64,000 nt of DNA from Puccinia triticina (GCF_026914185.1 NC_070560.1:7927501-7991500); one strand, 5' to 3'; counted from the stretch's first letter, positions 33,385 to 44,788 are shown. A program made the numbers and translations. The notes: generated from the sequence alone by a model not told the origin.

Positions 33385-33483
33385 TTTTATAAACAATTTT
33401 TGAAGGTTCCACCTAAGCCCCTGGCTCTGCATGAGTTGGGCATCACTTGGTTCAGTGATGAAAAATGTGACACACCAGCACAC

Positions 33484-33610
33484 ATGTGTAAATTTGTGTG
33501 ACACATTCTTTAGCTGCTAAATTTTGTCCAAGGGAGTTAGAATTCTGGGACAAGTCCAGGGGAGCCTCAGATTACCCAGGGTTTGTGAATGGATTCAGAA
33601 AATCTCCTCA
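33484..33610. repeat. Dispersed repeat with TTTGTGTGACACATT, second copy
   Basis: This is a direct-orientation relative of 18050-18300. Just downstream, 33731-33743 and 33752-33764 form a perfect hairpin (GTCACACAAACGT / ACGTTTGTGTGAC) with loop GCGCGCGT. Confidence 0.6.
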
Positions 33611-33879
33611 ACAGGATTTCTGTACTGATGGATGAAAATCAGATACAATTGTTAAAGGATTCAGCAAATTCGCCCCTGGGATGGCGGGGCACTCATCCTT
33701 GGCATGATATGACTGGGTGATGGTCTATGTGTCACACAAACGTGCGCGCGTACGTTTGTGTGACAAAATGTGTCACAGAAACCCGCACAGGTTACATAGT
33801 TGTGTGACAGCTGGCCCCACAGTGCCACAGTCAAACCGTAGTACCAGAGCAAAATCGGACCTCCCACTAGAGCTGAAAC

Positions 33880-34340
33880 TTTGCACCCTGGTACCCGCGG
33901 CGGGTGTGGTTACCTGCCTGAATTGTGACCCAGAATGGACACCCGCAACCTGCGTACTTCCATGGGTACCTGCCCACAGGTACCTAGTACCCGCCAATGG
34001 GAACTAGGGGGAAGCAGAGCTGTGCAGAATGGCAATTTTTGTGCGGGTACCTGCCTGAATTCGGAAGCAGACTGGAAACCCGCACCTGCACCCGGCGGAT
34101 ACCTGTGCACTTCCACAGGTACCCGCCTGTGCACTTCCACAGGTACCCGCCTGTGCACTTCCACAGGTACCCACCTGTGCACTTCCACAGGTACCCACCT
34201 GTGCACTTCCACAGGTACCCACCTGTGCACTTCCACAGGTACCCACCTGTGCACTTCCACAGGTACCCGCCTGTGCACTTCCACAGGTACCCGCCTGTGT
34301 ACCCGCCAATGGGTACTAGGGACCTGCTCTACCTCCCACA
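33880..34340. repeat. GGTACC-rich subterminal repeat, right arm, with a 24-bp minisatellite
   Basis: Eight units of GTGCACTTCCACAGGTACCC plus 4 bases (24-bp period) lie at about 34105-34300 inside sequence that is the inverse of 17690-17990. Several frames are open through the array and encode seemingly repetitive peptides; these are artefacts. 34341-34720 has no supported gene. Confidence 0.85.
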
Positions 34341-34810
34341 GTATCACTACACTCCATCCAAAGTTTTAACCATTGGTAATAAAAACAACTTCAAAAGAAC
34401 TGGCAGCTTTTTGGTGTGTGCCCTGAAAATAAATACAGAAACTGTTTCAGAGAAACCTACTGGGTATGGGTTTCCAAAGAGGTCAAAAATCATGATGATT
34501 GAAATATGAGGAACTTTGGTCAAGCTTGAGGATCAAGTAAACCTTATCATTAAATTGGCCTGGTTTTCAGCATAGGTATGGCATACATTTTACACCAACA
34601 TTGCACAACACATTTGGTATGATTTCAGTTCTTATAAACTTACTTTGTGGCAGACATGAAATTGCCTTCCAACCAGCATCTAACTGAGATCCAACCAGAT
34701 CTATGACTGAGTTCAGAGATGGCACTTGCACACAAGTGCTGAGGAAACTCCCATGGTGAATACAAATACTTGAATCAATTTGATTTGATGTGCTATGCCC
34801 TGTGGTTGAC

Positions 34811-35163
34811 ATAGCAGGTTCAACTTCTAACGGTGAGGAACCTGATATTTTTGTTTCCAAGACTCCTGTGATTGAGATTCCGACTCCAGCAGTAACCACC
34901 AATTGCGTTGGCAATTCAGCAGATGAATCTCAATTGAAGAAACAAAAACTAACAAGTGGGGTTTGGGAAGACTTTGCAAAGATAATTCTTTTGCTTATAG
35001 GACACTACTAATGATTCCCATCACCTCAGTGGCATCTGAGTCCGTGTTCTCTACTGGTGGTTGGGTTCTTGACAATTATTGGATGCGCCTCAGCAAAGAA
35101 GTGGTTGAGGCCTTGATTTACACCCAAGATTGGATGAATGCCGGCAAACTAGCTGCCAAGTGA
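34811..35163 (+). pseudogene. hAT transposase remnant with internal deletion
   Basis: The left part ends with KKQKLTSGVWEDF, which resembles the start of a BED-type zinc finger. The right part, about 34990-35163, reads LMIPITSVASESVFSTGG, then LSKEVVEALIYTQDWM, the conserved hAT C-terminal dimerisation region. The two halves are in different frames and lack the catalytic middle, so this is an internally deleted copy. The hAT-type element whose right end is 34802 had inserted into this gene: its duplicated flank TGGTTGAC is coding here. Confidence 0.7.
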
Positions 35164-35418
35164 ATATTTTTTCTTATTATTTTCTCTTCTTTTGTCTATT
35201 GCACAAAAAAAATGTCACAGGTGTTTTATAGGCTCACATGAGAGCCTGCTGCAGGCTGCATTTTTTTGAAAATATAAACTTTTCATTTTTTTTGGTGGAG
35301 CCTGCTGGCAGCCCGTGGCCCATCCACAAGCAACAATGCAACTATTAAATGATCTTTTCTTCACTGTATCTCCAAAAATGAAGATGAAAATGTCATAAAT
35401 ATGTGAATTTCTTTTTGA

Positions 35419-35665
35419 CACTGCAAAAAAAACTGTGTCAACTGTGAGCAGTTGACATGCGGCAACTCTGAGGAAGCTTGTGGTGTTATACCAGCCTTAC
35501 TCAAGGCTTGACTCAACCCAAGCTTCAATGCACAGTCACTGTGCACCTTGCACAGTGACTGTGCTAACAAAGGCACTTCTGCATTCATGTGGAGTTACAA
35601 TGGCAGCTTGGCTTGAGTATCCTGCATGTCAACTGCAAGCAGTTGACCAAGTTATTTTTGCAGTG
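35419..35665. mobile_element. CACTA-like non-autonomous element (247 bp)
   Basis: The ends are CACTGCAAAAA...TTTTTGCAGTG, with about 40 bp of imperfect inverted repeat including GTCAACTG(T/C)...GCAGTTGACATGC. 3-bp duplications TGA lie at 35416-35418 and 35666-35668. The end form and 3-bp duplication fit the CACTA (EnSpm) superfamily. A related right end (TTTCATAGTG) lies near 48530. Confidence 0.65.
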
Positions 35666-35668
35666 TGA

Positions 35669-36338
35669 TATTCTTGCTCCCCCCATACCCTAGAATCCAA
35701 TCTGCCTTTTTGGTGTGTTTGACCTGGGAGAACTTTCTTGAAATCCATGAAACCATGTTGCAATTACAGCCATTTACAGATTTAAACTTCTGTCATCAGG
35801 GGTTTTTCCTGGTTCTGAGTTACGTACATAGTTCCCAAAATCTTTCTCAAATTATGAGATCAATGCTGTTCATCTAGGTGTGTATTCTCACAAAAAAACA
35901 CCCAAATCATGATGTAGAATCAGTTGGTAACATTTTATCCATACACCTGTTAAAATTATAATAGAATCTCCCAATGTGAACTGGGCTATTATTTGGTTTT
36001 TGAAATCAGGAAAGCAAATGGTGAAAAAGAAACTGCATCTTTGAAAAGAAAAGTTTAGCTGATGAAATTTATGGAAAAGGAAAACAAATGCTATGAACAA
36101 TAATGGGTATATGTAAGTGTGGATACATGAAAACAAAAAATATATACTGGTAAAGTAAAGGAATATGACACCCCAAAGGCAAGAGATGGTCTTGAAAGTG
36201 GGGTATAGTAGGAGGCCTCAGATGGAGAAAAATGTCCAGGTTCCAGATTCTCAGACTCATTAAGTTGCCTTTACAGGCAAATGATGCTTATTTTTTGTAA
36301 CAAGGGTGGGAAATTATGTCTGTAAGAGGTCATTCACT
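35669..36338. other. No supported gene
   Basis: This is AT-rich spacer downstream of the transporter gene, probably holding its 3' UTR near 36250-36338. Confidence 0.5.
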
Positions 36339-39300
36339 TTAGTAAGTGGCCTTACTATTCTTCAGGAAGCAGTAATCTCGTGGTACAGAATTGGGTGGAT
36401 TGAAGAAGTAACTGGAAAGAAAAGGCGTATTGTTAACTTGATGGGCTCCCCAGTCGGAATGGTTTCAGGAGACTCACGTGGGGATTTCTAACTTCAATAG
36501 TGGTCCCACGCCACCTTGAAGAGTCAGCGACAAAATGAGTATGATTATCTGTGTTCCACCATCCAAGGCCTGGGAAATTGATTTGAAATAAGCTTTCGAA
36601 AACCAGAAAATCAGCTCGCGAGTATTGTAACTTACAGCCGACAGAACGTAGTTATACTTGTAAAACCTTGGAAGAATCAATACTGTCAGTTCTAGCGCTG
36701 AAAGAATCTATGATCTTGCCAGTCTCAAAGCTTACCACTTCGGGTAATATCGGCGAGCACAAAGCTGGGATGCCAATCCGACGAGAATGTTCATTGTGCG
36801 TCCCGAAGAGACACCTAAAGAGGATCAGTAGCCCAAAGTTCGTCAGCCAGATGAAGACGTTACTTGTTTCTGGTGAAGGGCGTATTATACCTAAGCTACC
36901 CAGGGTGACGAAACCCATTATAAGAGGAATGTTCAAGTCCCGGATGAATCTATGAGGCCAGATCTTGAATAACAGGTAAAAGGGTACGGGTAAAAATAAT
37001 CCAAAGGCCAGAGCTAATGGAACCGAAACCTGGGGACAAGTCCGTCAGCATGCTGGATGCCTTGAAAGAAGAATATCTAGCATCGTTTACTCACGTATCT
37101 CCCTCCCCACGTATACAGCTCAGTTGAAAATCTTCCCCAGCTTTTGTTAAGAAATTTAATTGCAGACAGCGGGAGTCAGGTTATGAATTCGGCTGCAAGC
37201 TAGAGAAAAACGTTTATAATTATCCTTACGCAATAGCACTCGCGCCATAATTTTGGATAATTGTTCCGGAATAAATCCCGTTACCATTCGGTAGTAGGAG
37301 AGCCTCCCTTTGACTGCTCAGAAGGCCTTTGAGAACAAAGTGATCGACGATAACACCAACGAACCTATTTTCATTCAAAGAATTAGCCCATAAATTTGAC
37401 TCGCAAAACTGGTTTGGGTGCCTTACAACCCAGTTGCTTGCGCGGCTGCCACCGCAGTCTGGATGGTATAGTCAAAAGGAGAAGTTTAAGGTCAGATAAA
37501 AAATGTCGTGGTTTTGGAAAACTTGATATCTATCATAGAACGCTTACCGGAGGCATGTGGGTATACTGTCCCAGCTTCATTTCCTGTGTTATGTGCAAAA
37601 TTTTTAGACTTCCATGTAAGTAGTAGATCACGATCAAAAATGTATTTGTACTCACGGACATTGCGCTGAGGGCACATGAAGTCGTTGCAGAGCTGGATCA
37701 CCAAGACAGACGACATAATCAGCACTAGCCGGGAAATTGTTTCGATAAAAACCAACCTATAACTGTAAAAGCAGTCGTTAGAAACTCCAGCACCTTTCAG
37801 ATAACAAGGCCATCAAGCAAAACTTACTTAGAGAACCACATGTTGCCCATCACATTTTTGGGAAAAATTAACCCTCCTATCATTTGGCAGACCCCGTTCA
37901 ACGGCAAGGTGTACCCTGATATCGCGCATATAAAACCCATTGAAAGTCTGTAATATTGGTAGTTGTTTGAATCATTGGTCCTTCGCAATTATAAGGCTTG
38001 AATCCATGAATTTCCTCACGTGAGAATTCCCGATAATCCGATTGCTATCAGGAGGCTATATGGGGCTATTGCATTGTCTTTGTAACAAAGCGCTAATGCC
38101 CACCCTGTCGCGCTCCCAAGGCAAGTGAGTGACACCCTACAAAGTATAATTCAAAGGTTACTATGGCAAACACTACCATGGTGTTCTAAAAAAATATCAA
38201 GGACATTGGCCTTACCACAAAGGAAGATCAATGTAAGATGCTTGAACCAACAGCCGATGAGGATCTTTATTCTTATCGCTAGCAGATGCCCCTTTTAATG
38301 CGCTGCGTATCATAGGCCATTGCCAGAGTAAGATATGTGTGATCGATGAGGACACCGCGAGCGATTGAAATATTTGCGTGATAACGTTAGTCGAAGTGTA
38401 GATGGGAAGTTTGATTTGATCTTGAATAAAACTCGTATGATTCCTCGCGAACAAATTGATGGGATATAGAGTACCATTCTCCTGAAATAGTGATACTGAT
38501 AGGAACGGGAATTCTTCTTTTTGACCGAAGCCTATTAAAGAGCACTGTAATCAGTTCACCAACGGCCTCTCGAATGACAAAAGTCAAGAAATGCGCACCA
38601 AACCATGAAAAGCTATAAGCAGGCCAAAATACGAGAGCTGTGATGATTACGGATAGCAGTTGCAGCGCCTTTTTAGAAGACCGAGAGTAGATGAAGTATA
38701 TCAGATCAGTCGCTACTAGCTCCAGAGCGTCAGGATATGATCTGGAATCCCACCTGGGCAAATAGGGGTGTCGCCAGTGGGCTTCCAGCTCCAACTATAT
38801 TCCAGTCGAAAGATAGCTCAAAAAATCCCAGGCCTTCAAAAGGAGCCACACCCCCAAATAAGCTGGTGATCAACGTGCTTCCAGGAAATACGAGGCAAGG
38901 AAAGCTGATGCCTTGCAGGGCCGGCATCAGGTAGGTTGGGATGATTTCATCTTTGTCGAAAAGTTCAATCACGGAAGCGGTGAGGACATGAAAAGCTTGA
39001 TTTTTTTTGTTGATATTCATCCTACTCACATAAGGTTATTCCTGCGAACACTTTGTGGAACAGTGAAATCTGCTTTTTAGGGTAATCCCCTTTTCCAGAA
39101 ACGCTATAGAACAAAGCTGCTGACGAGAGTACATGGCTTTAAAAGCACCGTGCCCGATCACAAGTGATACTATTGTTAGCCCAAAGATCGCTGGATAGAA
39201 ATTGTTATCACTCACGGAAAAATTGTAGCCGAGGGATACACCAATATTGGAGCACTAAGACTTTTACCGTAAGAATTGAAAAGGTCAGCTTTCCATTTAT

Positions 39301-40342
39301 TTTAGAACTTGGACTGTTGGTAGCAGCTTACAATGCCCACCCATAGCCGATCATTTGGGTGCTCAAAAGAACTCCCATGGACCGTAGTGTACTTGATTTT
39401 TGGTCAAAATACAGGTCTTCAGTTGCCAGCATCTATACAAATATGCACAAATGGTTTTGCTAAGCTCTAATCCAATGTCCGGGGGTTAAAAATAATTGAC
39501 TTACTGCGATGGCATATGCCACGTTCCGTGCAGCCATGGAGATGAGTGAGGAATATACAGTTTCTTTCTGCACTCAGTCGAAGGTTGCTTCAAATTTAAC
39601 GTGGTGCTATTGTCCAGGAATAATTATTGGATGATTGGATACTTACGAGGCTAAAAGCTCCCGGATTCCACCACTTAGGTCCAGGTATTAGTGCTAAAAT
39701 ACGACCGAAAAACATGCACATGATCTAAATAAACACCACTCGTCAGTAATTATTGATGAATTCAGGCAGAATAAAAGTGAGAGGACATACCTGAAGGAAA
39801 ACGGGCGCAAGGTAAACCATGACTGGTTTAAAGATAAAAAGCTAACAGGAAAGAAGGTACAGAGGAAGTGAGCCTCGAGACCTCTAATATGTGATCAATG
39901 AGCAACTAACCAGCCCCACGGCAGCACCAATAATACCCATGAGGATGCCCGTAAAGCACGACCTGATGGTTATAGCTTGCTCGCTGGGATTGTCTTGGAG
40001 AGGAAATAATGTCGCTTCGTCGGTCACTGAACCAGGGGCATCTAAGACAACAAACTCATCGGTAGTTGCGGACGTTCTGGCCAGATAAAAGCTTGGTCTT
40101 CTGTCCCTGGTGTCCTTTTTCTCCGGAATGCATTCTAATGATTTAGGTCGCAGACGTAAGGCAGATTTTTTTGCTGTCGAAGAGTGGTCGTCGAACGAGA
40201 TCCTGCCCACAGTGTGCCGCCTTTGGCTTTTTTCTCTTGATGGTGATTGACGGTGGTAAGATAGTCGATGAGGTGGCAAGGCCATCTGAGGATTCACGGT
40301 ATCAGAAACGTCGGCTAGCTTGTCGGCGGGATCACTTTCCAT
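36339..40342 (-). CDS. Oligopeptide transporter, OPT family (OPT2-like), 815 aa, 21 exons
   Basis: This is a proton-coupled peptide/glutathione importer family of the plasma or vacuolar membrane. Minus-strand exons, 5' to 3': 40342-39911, 39841-39791, 39724-39647, 39567-39505, 39432-39332, 39254-39216, 39136-39030, 38950-38754, 38668-38599, 38531-38216, 38136-38020, 37947-37828, 37756-37660, 37583-37548, 37457-37426, 37364-37230, 37140-37095, 37029-36815, 36666-36636, 36569-36478, 36411-36339. All are GT-AG and in phase. Visible OPT signatures are IPGPKWWNPGAFSLKE, LLSTQMIGYGW, LSFDWNIVGAGSPLATP, DPHRLLVQASYIDLPLW, MKLGQYTHMPP, YSGTIIQNYGASAIAWG, FYKYNYVLSA and NPPNSVPRDYCF at the C-terminus. 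A hydrophilic N-tail of about 115 residues precedes the first membrane segment. The start is the first in-frame ATG. No break is seen, so it is likely functional. The NV/EM junction of exon 13-14 is the least certain. Confidence 0.93.
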
Positions 40343-40528
40343 TTTTGGGTGAGGTCTTCGGATGACTGGTAGGGTTGAAGAAGTGTTGATTGTGGTCTCC
40401 AAGACAGGTAGTACTAATAAGCTACCGCAAGTTCTCGGGGCGTGTCCCGGCCCACCGCACGGTGACAGATGATCAGTCAATGATCCGCCGGAGAACTTGA
40501 ACCTTTTTTCAATCGGCTTTACATAGAC

Positions 40529-40813
40529 TCATTTGTAGAAGGAGTTGCTCGGGCCCCGGCTAGGATGGCCGGGGTGCATGTACACACATATGCACATCCG
40601 AGTTGCTCTTCTTGACGGACCAGGTCTCGCGTCACCTCGCGGCGCGTCTGCCGATCGAGGGAGCTTAAGAAGGTCTCTGCTCCGGCCGGAGCTCTTGTAG
40701 ACGCCGTCCTCCGCCAGGATCGCGGCTATCGATTGTTGATATGTATGTACCGCCGGCTTCGACAGAACTTGAGCCGATGGATCTGATGGATAAATGGCGC
40801 CATCCTGCGCCAT
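40529..40813 (-). CDS. Hypothetical 94-aa frame upstream of the transporter
   Basis: It opens with an ATG (MAQDGAIYPSDPSAQVLSK) and ends shortly before the transporter N-terminal region on the same strand. No domain, signal peptide or homologue is recognised. It may be chance, a gag-like fragment or an upstream exon. Moderate base composition is the only support. Confidence 0.25.
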   Translation of the reverse strand: MAQDGAIYPSDPSAQVLSKPAVHTYQQSIAAILAEDGVYKSSGRSRDLLKLPRSADAPRGDARPGPSRRATRMCICVYMHPGHPSRGPSNSFYK

Positions 40814-41389
40814 TATTCACTCAACAGCGTTTGATCTTAGTTCATGTAGTTACGCGTGAAGGTGTAAAAGCTTTTTGAATTCTCCTCAAGTTTATGTACA
40901 TATTACGCGTGCCCGAGCTTTCCGGTATGCCGGTACGACACAACGACAAAAGACCGCAAATCAGGCTGACAGGCATATGACGTCGAGAGAGGATCCGCCT
41001 ATCGGGCGAGGATCCGGTTTTGTTGGATTTCAGTGGATTTCTCATCCTGCTCTGAAATGCATACTGACCATTATGACGACGACGAAGGATCACTTGATTG
41101 GTTGTGGATCCAGTTCCTTGGATTGCTGCTGCTGCCCGCATGCCGAGTTGAGTCTGACAGGCTGTAACCCGGGGTTCAGGTCGGGGCACGAGCCCACACG
41201 CTGAACCCCGAATGTCCCGAGGATTGCCCCGAGCCCCGAGGCATATTCACCAACAATTTTTTAAAAGCAGGGATGTCCGAGGAGCCCCGGGCCCGGCTGG
41301 CCTTCAGAAGGATTTGCCACTCGGTCAGCAACGTCGGACGGTCCTTGATGCCACCAAAGAGTAAGGAACCTGATTGCTTCCTAATTTAT
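40814..41389. other. No supported gene
   Basis: This is mixed spacer, including a CCCGAG-rich patch at 41205-41300. Confidence 0.45.
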
Positions 41390-42021
41390 CAGTCCCTCCC
41401 TATGCGGGAGGTCGGAGTAAGGAGTTCGGGTGGTGGTTCGGGTGCAGCTTAAGTTTCTCCCGCAGGGGGGGACTATCAATGTGGGGATCGTGGTGCATTA
41501 TAGGCCACCCACCAAAGATTGATGGAAATGCAGTCTTTGAATTGTGCAGCCCACAGTTTTGGTGCTGGCCATCCCAGCTACCAAAACTTAGAAGCTCATT
41601 GATGACATTGATTATTAGAGCTGACAACCCCATTAATCAACCAACCGGACTATTTTTGGTGGATTTTTGAAATGAGTCAAGGCAAGCCAGAACCACCCTC
41701 ATCTGGTGTGGTGCTTGAGTCCGGGGGTCCAAGCACAGCCAGTTGTTTTTTGGCTTCTTCATCCTTTCTTTTTTGTTTGACAAGATGTATCAAAATTTTG
41801 AGCAGGCAGAACAATGGCCAAGCTGCCAGGGCATCTATTGATGCTTGGGACCTCATATGTAGCTCACAAACCAAGAAAGCTACAGCCTGTGTAAGTTGAG
41901 CCACCCATTCCCGCAATGGTCTATGCGCCACGGCCCCCAAATTAGTCCTAAGTCCCTCCTGCGGATGGCAGCACTTTGTTCACCACTCAGCCCCACATAG
42001 GGGGGACTTTGTTAAGTTAGG
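41390..42021. repeat. Family K-like sequences with AAGTCCCTCC ends
   Basis: GTCCCTCCCTATGCGGGAGG (41391) with GCAGGGGGGGACT (to about 41475), then AAGTCCCTCCTGCGG (41951) with GGGGGGACTTTGTTAAGTTA (to 42021), are GC-rich inverted motifs of the family defined at 5359-5896. The tract between them has an 87-codon minus-strand frame without recognisable motifs. Confidence 0.5.
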
Positions 42022-42271
42022 ATTGCTCCCCACCTCCTTATCAAAATTCACAAAGCTTCAGAGTCAAAATCTTCCCCACCATAATGCCTGTGAATTGGTT
42101 GGAATTGATGAAGAAGAAGAACACATCATTGATGTCTGTGATAGTGATGGCAAAGCTCATATCAGTAATCAGATATTGAAGCTAAGAGAAGTTGGGTCTG
42201 GAACCACTTCATTGAGTCATCTGTCAATTCATCCAGAAAACCAGTGTACATGACACAAAACTTACCCCAAG

Positions 42272-42450
42272 TTGGCATTGATGGTGCAACACTTCCTTGT
42301 TTTTCCTGCAACAAGCACTTCCTCTGAGTGTGTTTTTTCAAAATGCCAACACATTGTTTCTTGGCAGCAATCTGTCTTGGAACCAAGCAGCATCAAGAAG
42401 CTATCAAGGACTGGTATGAGGCCTTTGACAGGCCTTTTTAGTCATCTAGG
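42272..42450 (+). pseudogene. hAT transposase C-terminal fragment
   Basis: The frame reads FPATSTSSECVFSKCQHIVSW, the hAT dimerisation-domain signature (PATSTSSERVFS-type) with R changed to C, followed by a degraded SSIKKLS...TGM. Upstream parts are missing. The element type differs from the remnant at 34811-35163, judged by the IVSWQ continuation. Confidence 0.6.
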
Positions 42451-42593
42451 ATCTAAATGTTTCACTTATTTTATCCGCTTTTTCACTCTTATAACCCAAA
42501 AGAACATCAATGTAGATACATGATGGCCAATCCTCTGCATACACAACTACAAGCAGCCCAATAAAAACTCAAAAACCACAAGTAAGTTCAAAC

Positions 42594-42650
42594 TTGACAC
42601 AAGTCCCTCCTTGGGGGAGCGTAGTGAACTCCAAAGGAGGTACTTGCCTC
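42594..42650. repeat. Family K-like end motif
   Basis: TTGACACAAGTCCCTCCTTGG is closed by CCAAAGGAGGTACTTG, a degenerate version of the CACAAGTCCCTCC / GGAGGGACTTGTG hairpin. 42651-43475 shows no gene; 43370-43470 has CCCTCC(T/C)-containing satellite-like sequence. Confidence 0.5.
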
Positions 42651-43475
42651 TAAAGTGGTATGTCTTGCCCTAAAGTATCAATAAGAATGGCAGTGGAGAT
42701 GTCACACTTGAAAGAATCCAAAGTACTAAGATTTATTCCTAAGTCAGAATCCAGTCATTCTTTCTATTTACTAGTTGCAATATTTTATATTTAAAGTAGA
42801 TAAAGAAAGAAATGGCTATTGTACCCCTAAGAGCAAGAGACTGGCTGCTCTTCCACTCAGTAAGGAGTGATATCCAATTGTTCCTAACTTGTTAGGTGCT
42901 GATGATTTCACAGAAGTGTTTTCTTCCTTGTTGTTGTCCTGGCTATCATATTATGTTAGCGCTGACAGTTGCAACAGTTGTTTGAGTAAGCCTTTTTGTT
43001 CTTACTTGACTGAGGCCTTAGGCTCTTATTGACCAGCTGTTTTATCTTTGGCGAAACAGCGTAGAAGTCTCTCAACTTTATCATTATTTAACGTTAAGAC
43101 ACTTCTTTAGCTTTGTTGTTCCTTTCTGCCTAGCTTATCACTATGAAAAAAAACTCGAGAAATCGGTGTCAGTTGACATGCAATTACATTGATACTACTT
43201 TGATGGGAAACTGGGTTGTTCCCTGTTCATTCCAAGCATCTTCCAGACTAGCTCAGCCTAGCTCAGCGTGGCCTGGTGCTGAGCCACACCAGATCATTGC
43301 GGCTCATGAGCTATCAGCCCTGATCAGTGTGAAGTCCTCAGCTGGGATAAGGGACTATGTACTAGTCCCTCCTAGTCCAATGAGACAGGCTGCCCTTGTC
43401 CTCCCGGCCAACAACATCATACACATGTTGACCAGGAGGGATCCCTCCCGGTCAAGGATAATATACAACACACGG

Positions 43476-44341
43476 TGTAGTGATTTATATAGGTGAGCGT
43501 GGTAAAATGTCCACTTGGGGATAGCGCGGGCGGCAATGCACAGAGCGGCTCAGGCAGAGTGCATTCCGGTGACATAAGCACTGAGAATGATGTCAGAAAA
43601 GCACACTAGAAAAGCTTACGGAAAGTCACACGCGGACCGGAATGCATGGATTGCGGATTGTGTATCACGGATTTTGGATCGGGTATTTGGATCAGAGCGG
43701 AAAAGACAGAGCTGGACTGCGGCGGACTACACACGTGGACTGGTAGCAGCGGGTGAGCCACGACAGCCAAAGCGGATTTCACCAGCGGGTGGAACCGGGG
43801 TGGAGGCGGTGAGGAGAGACCAACTGGCGGGGGCTAGACAGAGGACAGTGGGAGGTCAAGCGTCAGAGAGGAGCGGAGTCTGGGAGAGTGACATGCAGAA
43901 GAGCGGGCGGAGCTGGAGGACTAGTGCGGGAAAGTGTCAGGCGTGCGGGATTGGGTGGGAACAGCGATGTGCGTGGAGGGAAGGACGGAAAAAGGGGGCT
44001 AACAGATTTTTCTCTTCTTTTCCTTATCCTATTATCCTATTGCCTTAGGGATCACTCGTTATTGTACTTACACTTACGGACGTACTAGAGTTATAAGGAG
44101 ATATTTGTGGCCTTAGCTTTACATCAAAAGTTTCTTGCAGATTCTGTGCTTACGGAGTGCGGAGCTTTATTCACTTGCGGATTATTACGCTATAGATCAG
44201 GCTCAGTGAGGAGCGCTGAAGGCTAGCGGATAGTAGCAGTGCAGAGCCAAGTGACCAACAATCACACAGCCTGGACACTAATATTCTTGAAGGAGGCGGT
44301 CAGCAAACATTTCCACCAACTTACCAGCTTTTATTCTCACA
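43476..44341 (+). mobile_element. LTR family B, copy a (866-bp solo LTR)
   Basis: It begins TGTAGTGATTTATATAGG and ends TTTATTCTCACA, with 4-bp duplications ACGG at 43472-43475 and 44342-44345. A TATA-like box lies 10 bases from the start, as expected for an LTR promoter. The long plus-strand frame at 43587-44048 is shared by all copies and has no protein motif. Confidence 0.8.
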
Positions 44342-44479
44342 ACGGCCAGGGGTTCAACCAGGAGGAATCCCTCCCGGTTGACAACTGGGTACAAACTTGT
44401 CATCAAGAGGGTACACGACCCTCTCAATGACCGGCACACACCGGTCATTGAGTGGATACATAACCCACTCAATGACCGG
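44342..44479. repeat. CCGGTCATTGAGTGG palindromic satellite
   Basis: The words CCGGTCATTGAGTGG and CCACTCAATGACCGG alternate, as at 46813-47186. The family B copy on the minus strand (44480-46812) split this array. Confidence 0.75.
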
Positions 44480-44788
44480 TGTGAGAATGAAAGCTGGTTA
44501 GTTGGTGGGATGTCCGCTGACCGCCTCCTTCAAGAATATTAGTGTCTGGGCTGTGTGATTGTTGGTAACTTGGCTCTGCACTGCTACTTTCTGCTAGCCT
44601 TCAGCGCTCCTCTACTGAGCCTGATCTATAGTGTAATAATCCGCAAGTGAATAAAGCTCCGCACTTTGTAAGCACAAAATCCGCCAGTAACTCTCAAAGT
44701 AAAGATAAGGTCCCAGATAGCCTTCTAATAACTCTAGTACGTCCGTAGTTGTAAGTACAATGATGAGTATTTCCTGTCAGAAAATAAA

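Larger units (their letters stand above)
17373..34758. mobile_element. Mutator-like element with 38-bp inverted repeats (contains a Helitron)
   Basis: CACCATGGGAGTTTGCTTGG (17373 on) and, inverted, CACCATGGGAGTTTCCTCAG (ending at 34758) start 38-bp terminal repeats whose inner halves are near-palindromes of GGCACTTG...CAAGTGCC. Flanking 9-bp repeats AAT(T/A)CAAAT (17364-17372, 34759-34767) match 8 of 9, as expected for Mutator-like transposition. Subterminal GGTACC-rich blocks at 17690-17990 and 33880-34340 are also inverted relative to each other. No MURA-type transposase is seen, so the element is non-autonomous. Most of its length is the Helitron. Confidence 0.75.
16751..34802. mobile_element. 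hAT-type non-autonomous element, copy 2 (split by an 17.4-kb insertion)
   Basis: The left end CAGGGCATAGCACAG (16751) and right end TGTGCTATGCCCTG (to 34802) are inverted repeats of the same family as copies 1 and 3. Perfect 8-bp duplications TGGTTGAC lie at 16743-16750 and 34803-34810, 18 kb apart. Element-specific sequence is only 16751-17372 and 34759-34802, about 660 bp when rejoined, the expected size of this family. Everything between arrived later. The right flank is hAT transposase coding sequence, so the element had landed in a hAT gene. Confidence 0.85.

Noticed and set aside
32545..33504. 319-codon minus-strand Pro/Thr/Arg-rich frame
   Set aside because: It runs across the Helitron 3' end and past the splice donor of cargo gene b. 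Only 32862-32767 of it is supported as coding.
33910..34509. Repetitive frames rich in TGTRLC or VPVEVHR-type repeats
   Set aside because: They are translations of the 24-bp minisatellite.
34811..35163. hAT transposase as the active helper of the hAT-type elements
   Set aside because: It lacks the catalytic region and its halves are in different frames. It is only the insertion site of copy 2.
39911..40480. Transporter start upstream at 40480
   Set aside because: The codon there is TTG, not ATG. The first in-frame ATG is at 40342.
43587..44048. 153-codon frame conserved in several places, also at 50629-51045 and 45090-45338
   Set aside because: It recurs only because it lies within LTR family B, is damaged differently in each copy and has no protein motif.
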